From NCBI GenBank assembly GCA_027920525.1, contig CP115858.1:4794346-4858345 (forward strand): DNA of 64,000 nucleotides. The letters run 5' to 3'. The first letter of the stretch is position 1. Each line of letters starts with the position of its first letter. This document shows, piece after piece, positions 25,350 through 34,582 of the stretch. The DNA comes from Chryseobacterium daecheongense (GTDB taxonomy: Bacteria; Bacteroidota; Bacteroidia; Flavobacteriales; Weeksellaceae). Under the pieces are notes generated by a model. That model saw only the letters and a list, made by a program, of their open reading frames with translations, did no database searches and was not told the DNA's origin. The translations under genes were made by a program, and so were the position numbers.

Positions 25350-27038
25350 TTATTCTGTTGCGACAGAGTCGTCACCACGTCCGTCCGCTACTGCATGTAT
25401 GTTTCCATTCTCATCAATAACGATCATTTCTGTTTTTCCGATCTGTTTTACTTTTTCGATAACATAATTTTTAGCCTTTAATTCAGAAATTGTTGATTCC
25501 GGAAAATTGTTTTCCACAGATACGGTTTCTGGAAGCCATTGGTGATGGAATTTAGGTGCGTTTACGGAAATATTGGCGTTCAATTTAAAATCAACAACAT
25601 CTACGATGGATTGATATACTGATGTCGGAATTGTTGTTCCGCCGGGTGTTCCAACTACCATAAAAGGTCTTCCGTTTTTTAAGAGTATGGTAGGAGTCAT
25701 GGATGAGAGCATCCTCTTATTCGGTTGAATAGAATTGGCTTCCCCGCCTACAGCCCCAAACATATTCGGAACTCCCGGTTTGATAGAAAAGTCATCCATT
25801 TCATTATTTAAAAAGAATCCTGCTCCGGACACAACCACTTTACTTCCGTAATACCCGTTAAGGGTAGTGGTTACAGATGCAGCATTTCCATCCTTATCAA
25901 TTACTGAAATGTGGGTCGTTTGTGTTGATTCTTTAGGTTGCTTTATGATCTTTCCAACCTCAGAGCTAGGCGTGGCCTTAGAAAAACTAAAGCTTTTCCA
26001 TCTCTTTTTCAAATAATCATCAGAGATAAGATAAGAGGTCTTATCTCCTATAAAATCCGGATCCCCCATATATTCTGCACGGTCAGCATAGGCTCTTCTT
26101 TCGGCTTCTACCATAATCTGTACGGCAGGAGTAGAATTCAGCTGATATTTTTCTAAATTTTCAAAACTTGCCATTCTCAGCATCTGGGCTAAAAGAACTC
26201 CACCACTAGACGGTAAGGGCATGGAAACAACATTATTCCCTTTGTAATCAAATTCAAGAGCTTTTCTCTGGGCAACCTTATAGTTTTTTAAATCTTCAGA
26301 AGTGATAATTCCGTTTCCTCTTTTCATTTCAGAAACAATAAGGGCTGCGGTTTTACCTTCATAAAATCCTTTTGCTCCTTCTTTCTGTATAAGTTTTAAA
26401 GTTTCAGCTAATTCTTTCTGAACCAAAATATCACCCGCTTTCCACGGGGTGTCTTTTACAAAAGGAATTGGTGATTGATTGTGTTTTTGGAAATTTACCT
26501 TGTGGGTGTTAAGCATATCAGCTTCTTTTTCTGTAATAGCAAACCCTTTCTCAGCGAGATCTATGGCTGGCTGAATGATTTTTTCCATGGGAAGGTTGCA
26601 ATATTTTAGGGTAGCAAAAAAGCCTGCAATACTACCAGGGATTCCTACAGCTAATCTGCCGTTCTGCGAAAGGTCTGTACTGGCTTTTCCTGTTTTGTCG
26701 ACGTACATATCTCTCGATGCATTCCTTGGGGCTGTTTCTCTATAATCGATCGTAAATTTTTCACCATTATTTTTTACACCCACTAAAAATCCGCCACCGC
26801 CTATATTTCCTGCCTGAGGATAAACCACAGCTAATGCATATTGAGTGGCTATAACAGCATCATAAGCATTTCCTCCTTGCTTCATGATTTTTGCTCCTGC
26901 TTCACTTGCTAGCGGATGGGCAGAAACAACAACTCCTTTGTTTTTTACCTTAACTTCTTTTACGATATTAAAATCTGTATACTGACTCCAGTACAGGTTT
27001 GTGCTTAAAAACACGGCGGCGAATAATAGGTTCTTCAT
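25350..27038 (-). CDS. ggt: Gamma-glutamyltransferase
   Basis: GGT hydrolyses glutathione and transfers gamma-glutamyl groups; in Gram-negatives it is periplasmic and self-cleaves into two subunits. The 562-aa protein has a signal peptide (MKNLLFAAVFLSTNLYWSQ), the large-subunit motif GIPGSIAGF, and the cleavage site where Thr374 in TTHISVIDKDGNAASVTTTLN becomes the catalytic N-terminus. FFLNNEMDDFS and the substrate-binding SSMTPTI and GTPGGTTIP follow in the small subunit. It is monocistronic; a possible -7 box (TAATTTTG, minus strand 27069-27062) lies 23 bases upstream. Confidence 0.95.
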   Translation of the reverse strand: MKNLLFAAVFLSTNLYWSQYTDFNIVKEVKVKNKGVVVSAHPLASEAGAKIMKQGGNAYDAVIATQYALAVVYPQAGNIGGGGFLVGVKNNGEKFTIDYRETAPRNASRDMYVDKTGKASTDLSQNGRLAVGIPGSIAGFFATLKYCNLPMEKIIQPAIDLAEKGFAITEKEADMLNTHKVNFQKHNQSPIPFVKDTPWKAGDILVQKELAETLKLIQKEGAKGFYEGKTAALIVSEMKRGNGIITSEDLKNYKVAQRKALEFDYKGNNVVSMPLPSSGGVLLAQMLRMASFENLEKYQLNSTPAVQIMVEAERRAYADRAEYMGDPDFIGDKTSYLISDDYLKKRWKSFSFSKATPSSEVGKIIKQPKESTQTTHISVIDKDGNAASVTTTLNGYYGSKVVVSGAGFFLNNEMDDFSIKPGVPNMFGAVGGEANSIQPNKRMLSSMTPTILLKNGRPFMVVGTPGGTTIPTSVYQSIVDVVDFKLNANISVNAPKFHHQWLPETVSVENNFPESTISELKAKNYVIEKVKQIGKTEMIVIDENGNIHAVADGRGDDSVATE

Positions 27039-27061
27039 ACCATTTTGCTTTTTATTGATAG

Positions 27062-27069
27062 CAAAATTA
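27062..27069 (-). promoter_or_regulatory. Putative -7 box for ggt
   Basis: TAATTTTG on the minus strand, 23 bases upstream of the ggt start. The -33 element is not seen. Confidence 0.4.
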
Positions 27070-27245
27070 TATATTTTTAAATGAAAAATTTCTTTTTCAG
27101 GTCTATATGTATAATTGATCAGCTGAAGGATTAATTGCGTATTATGTTATTTTTATTAAAACGACAGATGATGTTTATTTTGTATAATTTTTACTCGTTT
27201 TAAATAATTATAATTTAATAAAATTGGTTTTTGTTTGCGTTTAAA

Positions 27246-27275
27246 TTGTTTTTAAAAGATAATTCATTACTTTTG
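27246..27275 (+). promoter_or_regulatory. TonB-dependent receptor promoter (TTG-N19-TACTTTTG)
   Basis: TTG at 27246-27248, 19-base spacer, TACTTTTG at 27268-27275, 16 bases before the ATG. The rest of the 253-base gap back to ggt is AT-rich with no other feature I can identify. Confidence 0.65.
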
Positions 27276-27291
27276 GAAAAAAAACAACCGT

Positions 27292-30138
27292 ATGATTAAA
27301 AATTACCAGAAGGCAGCTTCTCTTGCTGCATTATTTTTTGTTTCCGTTTATGCCCATGCGCAAACCGATTCTACAAAAACAAAGAATATAGAAGAAATCA
27401 AAATTACCTTAGGGTCCAGAAACAAAGCAAGAGTAGCAACGGATACGCCTGTACCTGTGGATGTTATCAATATCAGTTCACAGTCTGTTATCACTCCGCA
27501 GATGGATCTCAACCAGATTCTGAATTATGCAGCTCCTTCGTTTACCTCAAATTCAACCACAGTTGCAGACGGTACGGATCATATTGATCCGGCTCAGTTG
27601 AGAGGGTTGGGTCCCGACCAGGTATTGGTTTTGCTTAATGGTAAAAGAAGACATACCTCTTCGCTGGTTAATGTAAATGGTTCTCCCGGAAGAGGTTCTG
27701 TGGGAACCGATCTGAATGCATTGCCTGCATTTGCTATAGAACGTCTGGAAGTCTTGAGAGATGGAGCTTCTGCACAATATGGTTCCGATGCTATTGCGGG
27801 GGTGATTAATGTTATCATGAAGAAGAATACCAATGCATTTACTTCGGCAATTACAGCAGGGGGATTTAATTCCAAAGGATCCAATGACCACAGCGGAGGC
27901 TGGGATGGAGGTAAATATCAATTAGACCTTAATTATGGTACAGCTATAGGAAAGAATGGATTCATCAATTTTACGGCAAGTTTAATGAAGCGGGAAGAGA
28001 CACGAAGAGCCAATGCTGCTACCGGGCAGATTTTTAATGCCTATAATGCTATCGAACAAAGGGCGCTGGAGAACGGTGTCAATATTTCCTCCCTTTTCGG
28101 AAATATCGGGAACACTCCCAATTCCCAACAGATTATTGATTATATTCATCAATATGCTCAAAATGTAAATTATTTTAGTCCCGCTTTTCAAACTGAGATT
28201 CAGAATGCCAATAGTATTTCTCAGCTTCAAACACTTTTAAAAACTGATGTTTCAGAAAATGAAATGGCATACAGAGGGCTTGCGAGAAACGATTTTAATA
28301 TGAGAGTAGGACAGTCCAGGTTGACATCGGGGCAGTTTTTCATGAATTCTGAATTTGATCTTGCTTCTTCCGTAAAAGGATATGCTTTTGGGGGGATTTC
28401 CTATAGAAGTGGCAATGCGGGAGGTTTTTTCCGCAGGCCTTATGAGAGTAGGGCTTCTACTTCTATTTATCCCAATGGTTTCCTGCCTGAAATCGCTTCT
28501 GATGTTATAGATCTTTCCCTGGCAACAGGTTTTAAAGGTAAAATAGGGAATATTAATTATGATATAAGCAACACATACGGTCGGAATACTTTCGATTATA
28601 CCATTAAAAATACGGCGAATGCTTCTATGCTTTATCCGAGTAAAACAGAATTTAAAGCTGGAGGACTCAATTTTTCACAGAATACCGTTAATGCGGATTT
28701 TGACACAAAAGTTGACTGGCTTCAGGGGTTTAATATTGCATTTGGGGGAGAGGCCAGATTTGAGAGGTATAAAATTCAAAGTGGAGAACAGGATTCCTGG
28801 GCACTCTACGATATTAATGGTAATATTCAGGATGTTTCAACACCTGCTAATCTTAAACCGACTGATTTTTTTGGTGCGGTGAGACCAGGTGGAGCTCAGG
28901 TATTTCCGGGATTCAGACCAGCGAATAGTCTAAATAAAGGAAGGAGCTCTGTAGCCGGATATATAGACACTGAACTTGATGTTACGGATAAATGGCTGAT
29001 AAGCGGTGCCGTGAGATATGAGAATTATTCTGACTTTGGATCCACATTTAATTATAAAATTGCTACAAGATATAAGCTTACAGATCAGATTAACGTCAGG
29101 GCAGCACATTCTACTGGATTTCGTGCACCTTCTTTGCAGCAGATTTATTATAACGCAACATCTACACAATTTGTGGGTGGTATAGCGTATGAAGTTGGTA
29201 CATTCTCTAATGATTCTGAAATAGCAAAAAATTTAGGAATTCCACAATTGAAACAGGAGGAATCTGTAAGCTATTCCGCCGGCTTTACTGCTAAAATACC
29301 TAATGCGAACCTTACATTTACGGTGGATGGATATTATATTAAAATTAAAAACAGAGTTGTTTTAACGGACCAGTTTTTGAGGCCAAGCGGGACGTATCCA
29401 GGCGGAAGTCCTTTGTTTAACCTTCAAAGGGAGTTTGATAAGGCTAATGCCAATGCGGCAACTTTTTTCGCCAATGCTATTGATACTCAGACAAAAGGAT
29501 TGGAGGGTGTTATTTCCCACCGTGCTAAATTCTCATCAAACATTTCATTAAATTCCGATCTGGCTGTCACTATTTCCAAAACAAATAGGGTAGGGAATAT
29601 CCACGGCTCTGATGTTTTAATTAATGCAGGGCAGATCAATCGTTATTATTCCGAGACCAGTCGCATTTATGTAGAAGAAGCCGTTCCGAGGTTTAAAGCA
29701 TCTCTTAATAACGGCCTGGAGATTGGTAGATTTAATGTTTTACTAAGAAATGTATATTTTGGAAAGGTGACCGATCCTAATACAATGGATGTTAATGGAG
29801 ATGGTAAAATTGGCTATGAAATAATCAATGGCAGTGTTGTTGAAAATGAACATCCGGTTTGGGGTGCTAAGGTAATAACCGATCTTTCCGTTGGTTTTAA
29901 ATTCAATAAGAGCTTTATCCTGACGATTGGTGCCAATAACCTGTTCGATATCTATCCGGATAAAAATTATGGGCCAACGCCGGTGCAGAGGCCATCTGTG
30001 GATACTGCAGGAAATATTGTTTATACACCCGCTACAATTGATCTCTCTAATCAAAATCAGTTTGTATATTCCAGAAATGTCTCGCAGTTTGGGATGAATG
30101 GAAGATTTCTTTTTACAAGGCTGAATTTTAGTTTTTAG
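27292..30138 (+). CDS. TonB-dependent outer-membrane receptor
   Basis: A 948-aa outer-membrane active transporter. After the signal peptide (ending YAHAQ) the plug domain spans about residues 35-180: TPVPVDVINISSQSV, LRGLGPDQVLVLLNGKRRHTSS, GTDLNALPAFAIERLEVLRDGASAQYGSDAIAGVINVIMKK (given in overlapping parts). The remainder is the 22-strand barrel ending in an aromatic C-terminus (RLNFSF). It lacks an N-terminal carboxypeptidase-like domain and no SusD gene is adjacent, so it is not a typical SusC. The ligand is unknown; its type resembles the group annotated as siderophore or small-molecule receptors. It is monocistronic with a terminator. Confidence 0.92.
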   Translation: MIKNYQKAASLAALFFVSVYAHAQTDSTKTKNIEEIKITLGSRNKARVATDTPVPVDVINISSQSVITPQMDLNQILNYAAPSFTSNSTTVADGTDHIDPAQLRGLGPDQVLVLLNGKRRHTSSLVNVNGSPGRGSVGTDLNALPAFAIERLEVLRDGASAQYGSDAIAGVINVIMKKNTNAFTSAITAGGFNSKGSNDHSGGWDGGKYQLDLNYGTAIGKNGFINFTASLMKREETRRANAATGQIFNAYNAIEQRALENGVNISSLFGNIGNTPNSQQIIDYIHQYAQNVNYFSPAFQTEIQNANSISQLQTLLKTDVSENEMAYRGLARNDFNMRVGQSRLTSGQFFMNSEFDLASSVKGYAFGGISYRSGNAGGFFRRPYESRASTSIYPNGFLPEIASDVIDLSLATGFKGKIGNINYDISNTYGRNTFDYTIKNTANASMLYPSKTEFKAGGLNFSQNTVNADFDTKVDWLQGFNIAFGGEARFERYKIQSGEQDSWALYDINGNIQDVSTPANLKPTDFFGAVRPGGAQVFPGFRPANSLNKGRSSVAGYIDTELDVTDKWLISGAVRYENYSDFGSTFNYKIATRYKLTDQINVRAAHSTGFRAPSLQQIYYNATSTQFVGGIAYEVGTFSNDSEIAKNLGIPQLKQEESVSYSAGFTAKIPNANLTFTVDGYYIKIKNRVVLTDQFLRPSGTYPGGSPLFNLQREFDKANANAATFFANAIDTQTKGLEGVISHRAKFSSNISLNSDLAVTISKTNRVGNIHGSDVLINAGQINRYYSETSRIYVEEAVPRFKASLNNGLEIGRFNVLLRNVYFGKVTDPNTMDVNGDGKIGYEIINGSVVENEHPVWGAKVITDLSVGFKFNKSFILTIGANNLFDIYPDKNYGPTPVQRPSVDTAGNIVYTPATIDLSNQNQFVYSRNVSQFGMNGRFLFTRLNFSF

Positions 30139-30159
30139 AGAACTTCTGACAATGTTCTG

Positions 30160-30188
30160 AAGGTGTGTTTTTACGCACCTTTTTTTAT
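30160..30188 (+). terminator. Intrinsic terminator after the TonB-dependent receptor
   Basis: AGGTGTG, loop, CGCACCT (7 bp with one G-U pair) followed by seven T. Confidence 0.78.
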
Positions 30189-30208
30189 TATGATAAGCAT
30201 GATTTTTT

Positions 30209-30216
30209 TACTTTTG
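30209..30216 (+). promoter_or_regulatory. Putative -7 box for tdh
   Basis: TACTTTTG, 28 bases upstream of ATG 30245. The -33 element is not clear. Confidence 0.45.
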
Positions 30217-30244
30217 TAAAATTCAAAACCTAAAAGAAATAAAA

Positions 30245-31210
30245 ATGGAATCCTATACGGAAAAAATACTGATTACCGGTGCTTTAGGGCAAATCGGAAC
30301 TGAACTTACCAACAGACTTGTTGAGATCCACGGAGCGGAAAATGTTGTAGCCTCAGGCCTCGACAGATGGCAGAAGGGAATTACATCAGCCGGCTATTAT
30401 GAGAGAATGGATGTTACCAACACCCAGCTTGTGAGACAAATCATTAAAGATTATGATATCACGACTGTCTATCACTTAGCTTCTTTATTGTCCGGAACCT
30501 CAGAAAAGCAGCCTATTTTTGCATGGAAGCTAAACCTGGAGCCTCTCCTTCATTTTTGTGAAATGGCAAGAGAAGGATTGCTTAAAAAGATCTTTTGGCC
30601 AAGTTCAATTGCAGTATTCGGAAAAGGAATTCCAAAAGAAAATGTTGAGCAGGATGTAGTCCTGAATCCTACTACCGTTTATGGTATTTCTAAAATGGCA
30701 GGTGAAAAATGGTGTGAGTATTACTTTGACAAACACGGAGTGGATGTAAGAAGTATCCGTTATCCGGGGTTAATTTCATGGAAGACTCCGGCAGGGGGAG
30801 GAACTACGGATTATGCGGTAGAGATTTTTTACGAAGCGATAGAGGAGGGGAAGTACACGAGTTTTATTTCTGAAAATACAGGGATGCCTATGTTGTATAT
30901 GGATGATGCTATCAATGCGACATTGAAATTAATGGAGGCTCCAAAAGAAAGTTTAACGGTTCGTTCTTCTTATAATTTAGGTGGAATGTCATTTACTCCA
31001 AAAGAATTGGCAGAAGAAATCAAGAAAGAAATTCCGGATTTTGAGATCGATTATAAACCTGATTTCAGACAAGAAATTGCAGATTCATGGCCAGCTTCAA
31101 TTGATGATTCAATCGCCAAAAAAGATTGGGGACTGACGTATGATTTTGGAATTTCTGAAATGACAAAAGACATGATCAAGAATCTTAAAGTAAAATTAGG
31201 TAAAAATTAG
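30245..31210 (+). CDS. L-threonine 3-dehydrogenase, short-chain (NDR) type
   Basis: Oxidises L-threonine to 2-amino-3-ketobutyrate with NAD+. The 321-aa protein belongs to the extended short-chain dehydrogenases: Rossmann motif ITGALGQIGTELTNRL (GxxGxxG) at residues 10-25, VYHLASLLSG, catalytic SSIAVFG and YGISKMAGE (Tyr-x-x-x-Lys). It matches the threonine dehydrogenases of Cytophaga and Flavobacterium, which differ from the zinc-dependent Tdh of E. coli. The RYPGLISWKTPAGGGTTDYAVE stretch, given here in part, is typical. The usual partner kbl is not next to it. Confidence 0.87.
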   Translation: MESYTEKILITGALGQIGTELTNRLVEIHGAENVVASGLDRWQKGITSAGYYERMDVTNTQLVRQIIKDYDITTVYHLASLLSGTSEKQPIFAWKLNLEPLLHFCEMAREGLLKKIFWPSSIAVFGKGIPKENVEQDVVLNPTTVYGISKMAGEKWCEYYFDKHGVDVRSIRYPGLISWKTPAGGGTTDYAVEIFYEAIEEGKYTSFISENTGMPMLYMDDAINATLKLMEAPKESLTVRSSYNLGGMSFTPKELAEEIKKEIPDFEIDYKPDFRQEIADSWPASIDDSIAKKDWGLTYDFGISEMTKDMIKNLKVKLGKN

Positions 31211-31294
31211 TTACTTAAAGTATAGCTTTAATTAAAAATGTTTTTAACGTCTCATTTTTAATGTATTATAAAATTTATATAAAATTAAGTTTAA

Positions 31295-32047
31295 ATGGTA
31301 TTATTAACTTTTAACATCCTTGATATTGAAGCAAAGACTAAAACTAATGCTCAGATTACAGGCGATGACCGGTTAAAAATAACAGTTGATAATACAAAAG
31401 CTATTCTCAGAATTTTGGATATTCACGATACGAAAGCCACATTTTTTATTGAGGTCTCCATCGTTGAAAAACTTCATCATCTTATAAAAGCAATTTCAAC
31501 CCGTGGGCATGAAATTGCTTTTTATAATAAAAATTCTTCCCTTCAGGAAATCGAAGCAGTTAAGAAAAATATAGAAGAATGTTTTGGAAAACAGATACGG
31601 GGAATTCGCCAGAAAGACGTAAAACTTCCGCAGGAGAATTTGAAATTACTTGAGTTTAATTATGTTTCCAATATCGATAATGCCAATATTCTTTTTCCGT
31701 TCAAAAGGCTGAAAAGAGATACTGAGATTACAGAAGAAGATGGGTTAAGTATTATTCCGGAAAGTATTTCGCCGTACAGTCAATTACCCTATAATGATTT
31801 TGTATTTCAGATATTGCCCATGAAATATTACCAGAATATGGTTTTTGAAACATTAAAGAATGATGAATTTGTTTTGATCTATCTTAACTCCTGGCAGTTT
31901 ACGGATTTTAAGACATATCCCTTTGATATTCCCTTTTACAGAAGCTTTTCATCAGGAAAAAAAATGGAGGACAAATTAAATGCCCTCCTTACCTGGATCA
32001 ACGAGAAAGAAATGGCTACTTCCCGCATGAAAGATTATATTTTTTAA
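31295..32047 (+). CDS. Polysaccharide deacetylase-like protein, metal site lost
   Basis: A 250-aa protein with the outline of a NodB-type deacetylase: an opening strand VLLTFNILDIEA, the DTKATFFIEVSIVEKL element and RGHEIAFY. In active enzymes the first motif is TFDDG or TFDVED and the second is GHEIGxHxxxH; here the first has Asn and Leu at the metal-Asp region and the second reads GHEIAFYNKNSS, so the metal-binding His pair is missing. It is probably not a deacetylase by the usual mechanism. There is no signal peptide. It lies 84 bases after tdh. A carbohydrate-binding or regulatory role would be a guess. Confidence 0.6.
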   Translation: MVLLTFNILDIEAKTKTNAQITGDDRLKITVDNTKAILRILDIHDTKATFFIEVSIVEKLHHLIKAISTRGHEIAFYNKNSSLQEIEAVKKNIEECFGKQIRGIRQKDVKLPQENLKLLEFNYVSNIDNANILFPFKRLKRDTEITEEDGLSIIPESISPYSQLPYNDFVFQILPMKYYQNMVFETLKNDEFVLIYLNSWQFTDFKTYPFDIPFYRSFSSGKKMEDKLNALLTWINEKEMATSRMKDYIF

Positions 32048-32123
32048 TAAGAAAGTTTACAGTAACGGACGAATTGAAAATGTCTTAAGTAGTTTATTGA
32101 AATGATACCTAAGATCTAATTTG

Positions 32124-32144
32124 TCTTCTAACTTCTAACTTCTA
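32124..32144. repeat. Short tandem repeat at the end of the phosphoesterase gene
   Basis: TCTTCTAACTTCTAACTTCT: an 8-base unit (CTTCTAAC type) in nearly three copies, overlapping the last codon. Probably slippage; no function is assigned. Confidence 0.5.
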
Positions 32145-33347
32145 GCTCAACTCAAAAAGTGTGATTTCAGGTAAAACTCCAACCCTCCCTGGATATCCAA
32201 GCACTCCAAACCCTCTGTTTACATACAGGAATTTACCTTCGCTCTCATAGATATCCGCCCATTTTGGATAACGGTATTGTACCGGTGACCATTTGATGTT
32301 TTTAAGATCAAGACCGAACTGCATTCCGTGGGTATGGCCTGATAACGTCAACTGGACATTTCCGGGGTGTTGTTTTACAATGGAATCAAAGTGAGTAGGG
32401 TCGTGGCTCATTAATATTTTTGCGGCTGATTCCGGTACTCCTGCAATCGCCCTATCAAGATCTCCGAATTGAGGGAACGGTTTAAGCCCCCAGTTTTCTA
32501 CACCCAGAATATAAAGCTTTTCACCATCTTTTTCGATGATTCTGTGTTCATTTCTCAGCATGTCAAATCCGGCCTGTTTTTCATAGTCAATAAGCGTTTC
32601 CAGGTTCTTTTTCTTGGCATCCAGAGAAGTCCAGGTAACATAATCACCGTAATCATGGTTTCCCAGTACTGCAAATTTGCCATCCTTGGCTGTTATTTTT
32701 GAAAATAAGGGTATAAATGGTTTGAACTCTTCAGAAACATTATTGACCATGTCTCCAGTAAATAAGACCAGATCAGGTTTTTGCTCATTAATCAGCTCAA
32801 TGGCGTGCTCTAATTTACTTGGATCGGCGAAACTTCCGCTGTGGACATCGGAGATCTGTATGACCTTATAACCTTTGAAGTTTTTAGGAAGATTAGCAAT
32901 TTTTACTTTAACCTTTCTCACTTTATGCCTGTACTTACCAAATGTAATTCCATCAATAAAAAGTGCCGAAAGTACACCTCCCAGACCGAGTCCCATTAAG
33001 CTTAAAAACTTTCTTCTTTCCGGGAAAAAGTTTTCCGCAGGGTTCCGGAATCCAAGGATATAGGTACCGGTCCTGAAAATATCATCGATCAATAAAAACA
33101 GAACAATGAAAATTTTGGGAAGGATGAAAATGAGAAATAGGGACATCATCCATTGAATTCTTACAGAACTCCGGTCTGCTTTCTGAAAATGGGCAAGCTC
33201 ATAGGCGAAAAGCCCGTAAATGGCTAATGATAATACACAGTAACCGATTTTCACCCAGGAATTATCCGTCAATGTCCTTATCGCCTGATAAATGTATATT
33301 TCCAAAAACAGAAATATGGCGGCAATAATTAAAAAATTTTTTTGCAT
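32142..33347 (-). CDS. Membrane-anchored metallophosphoesterase
   Basis: A 401-aa protein with about four N-terminal membrane segments (LIIAAIFLFLEIYIYQAI, GYCVLSLAIYGLFAY, MMSLFLIFILPKIFIVLFLLI, and LMGLGLGGVLSALFIDG) and a calcineurin-like phosphoesterase domain (about 150-400). The metal motifs are VIQISDVHSGSF (DxH), LVLFTGDMVNN (GD), FAVLGNHDYGD (GNHD), LMSHDP and LTLSGHTHGMQFG (GHTH). It resembles the YaeI/UDP-2,3-diacylglucosamine pyrophosphatase-like group, but the substrate is unknown. Start ATG 33345-33347 (MQKNFLIIA) is preferred to an in-frame ATG 7 codons upstream, which lies in the terminator. Confidence 0.87.
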   Translation of the reverse strand: MQKNFLIIAAIFLFLEIYIYQAIRTLTDNSWVKIGYCVLSLAIYGLFAYELAHFQKADRSSVRIQWMMSLFLIFILPKIFIVLFLLIDDIFRTGTYILGFRNPAENFFPERRKFLSLMGLGLGGVLSALFIDGITFGKYRHKVRKVKVKIANLPKNFKGYKVIQISDVHSGSFADPSKLEHAIELINEQKPDLVLFTGDMVNNVSEEFKPFIPLFSKITAKDGKFAVLGNHDYGDYVTWTSLDAKKKNLETLIDYEKQAGFDMLRNEHRIIEKDGEKLYILGVENWGLKPFPQFGDLDRAIAGVPESAAKILMSHDPTHFDSIVKQHPGNVQLTLSGHTHGMQFGLDLKNIKWSPVQYRYPKWADIYESEGKFLYVNRGFGVLGYPGRVGVLPEITLFELS

Positions 33348-33356
33348 AATCAGATT

Positions 33357-33393
33357 AAAAAAGCACAAAAGAAAATTTCCCTTTGTGCTTTTA
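33357..33393 (-). terminator. Intrinsic terminator after the KAS III gene
   Basis: AAAAGCACAAA and TTTGTGCTTTT arms around a short loop (33359-33392), followed by T on the minus strand. It ends the KAS III transcript and precedes the phosphoesterase gene. Confidence 0.8.
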
Positions 33394-33414
33394 ATATTTT
33401 TAAATTATTTATTC

Positions 33415-34482
33415 TTAAGGAAATTTATAAACGATAGCATTGATGTTCATTCCGGCACCTACCGAAGTCATAACAACGTTACCTTTTTCTTTAAACGAAT
33501 GACCAGCCATTTTTCCTTTAATTATTAAATCATACATGGTAGGAATGGTTGCTACAGACGAATTTCCAAACTCCTGAATGGTCATCGGAGAGATAGTATG
33601 ATCATAATCTTTTACATCATAAAGCTTGTGAAGTCTTTCGATCATAGCATAATCCATTTTTGCATTAGCCTGGTGGATTAATATTTTGTCGATATCCTCA
33701 ATAGAAAGCCCAGCGTCATCAATAGTTTCTTTGATGGCTGTCGGAACATTTTTTAATGCGTACTCATAGATCTTTCTGCCTTGCATTCTTACAAATAAAC
33801 GGGTTTGATCAGAGTCTTTATTGATCGAAGGTCCGTTGGCAAGGTAGTTCAATTCAATTCCATTATCGCAAATTGTATTGTGTGCAATAATTCCTACATT
33901 TTCCTCATCTGTAGCTCTTACTACTACAGCTCCGGCTCCGTCTGCAAAAATCATTCTGTTTCGGTCGTGTGGATCTGTAACACGGCTTAAAGTTTCCGCA
34001 CCGATTACTAAAATAGTTTTTGCTGCTTTGGCTTTGATCAGATTATCTGCTAAGATCATTGCTTCCACCCATCCAGGACATCCGAAAAGCATGTCATAGG
34101 TTACACATTTTCTGTTCGTAATACCCAGTTTATTCTTTACTCTGGCAGCCATTGTAGGCATGAAATCAGCGTATCCGTTTACAGTAACTTCTCCAAAATT
34201 ACTGGCGTAAATAATATAATCCAGTTCTTCACCGTCAATTTTAGCATCTGCAATGGCTAGCTTTGCAGCTTCGTAACCTATTTGTGAGTTTGAAAGATCT
34301 TCGTCAATGAATCTTCTGTTTTCTATTTCTGTAATTTCTACAAACTTGGCAATCGTTTCTTCAGTAGGCTTGTCAATCTTTACCCCGTCTTCTGTATAGA
34401 ATTCTGAACCTAGAAAAAAGTCTCTCCCGATAATCCTTTTAGGAAGGTAAGATCCAGAACCAATAATGATCGTATTCGGCAT
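33415..34482 (-). CDS. 3-oxoacyl-ACP synthase III family protein
   Basis: A 355-aa thiolase-fold condensing enzyme of the FabH type. The catalytic triad is visible: Cys in DMLFGCPGWVEAM (about 130), His in ILIHQANAKMDYAM and Asn in EFGNSSVATIPTM. GADGAG-type FADGAGAVVV and the C-terminal VGAGMNINAIVY are present. FabH itself is about 320-335 aa, and the N-terminal segment FYTEDGVKIDKPTEETIAKFVEITEIENRR suggests a specialised KAS III paralogue (beta-ketoacyl synthase of a secondary pathway, possibly flexirubin or OleA-like) rather than housekeeping FabH. Monocistronic. Confidence 0.85.
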   Translation of the reverse strand: MPNTIIIGSGSYLPKRIIGRDFFLGSEFYTEDGVKIDKPTEETIAKFVEITEIENRRFIDEDLSNSQIGYEAAKLAIADAKIDGEELDYIIYASNFGEVTVNGYADFMPTMAARVKNKLGITNRKCVTYDMLFGCPGWVEAMILADNLIKAKAAKTILVIGAETLSRVTDPHDRNRMIFADGAGAVVVRATDEENVGIIAHNTICDNGIELNYLANGPSINKDSDQTRLFVRMQGRKIYEYALKNVPTAIKETIDDAGLSIEDIDKILIHQANAKMDYAMIERLHKLYDVKDYDHTISPMTIQEFGNSSVATIPTMYDLIIKGKMAGHSFKEKGNVVMTSVGAGMNINAIVYKFP

Positions 34483-34582
34483 TCGTTTAAATGATTTTTT
34501 AAAAACGCAAAGTTAATAATTAATCTTAATAAGAAAGAATTAAAAATATTATTAAATTTGCAAAAATTGTACTTTACAGTCT

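Noticed and set aside
27553..27921. Open frames on the strand opposite to the TonB-dependent receptor, and similar ones inside gyrB, lysS, cydA and others
   Set aside because: They are shadows of real genes: no plausible start context, no family similarity, odd composition, and they lie wholly within well-supported coding regions.
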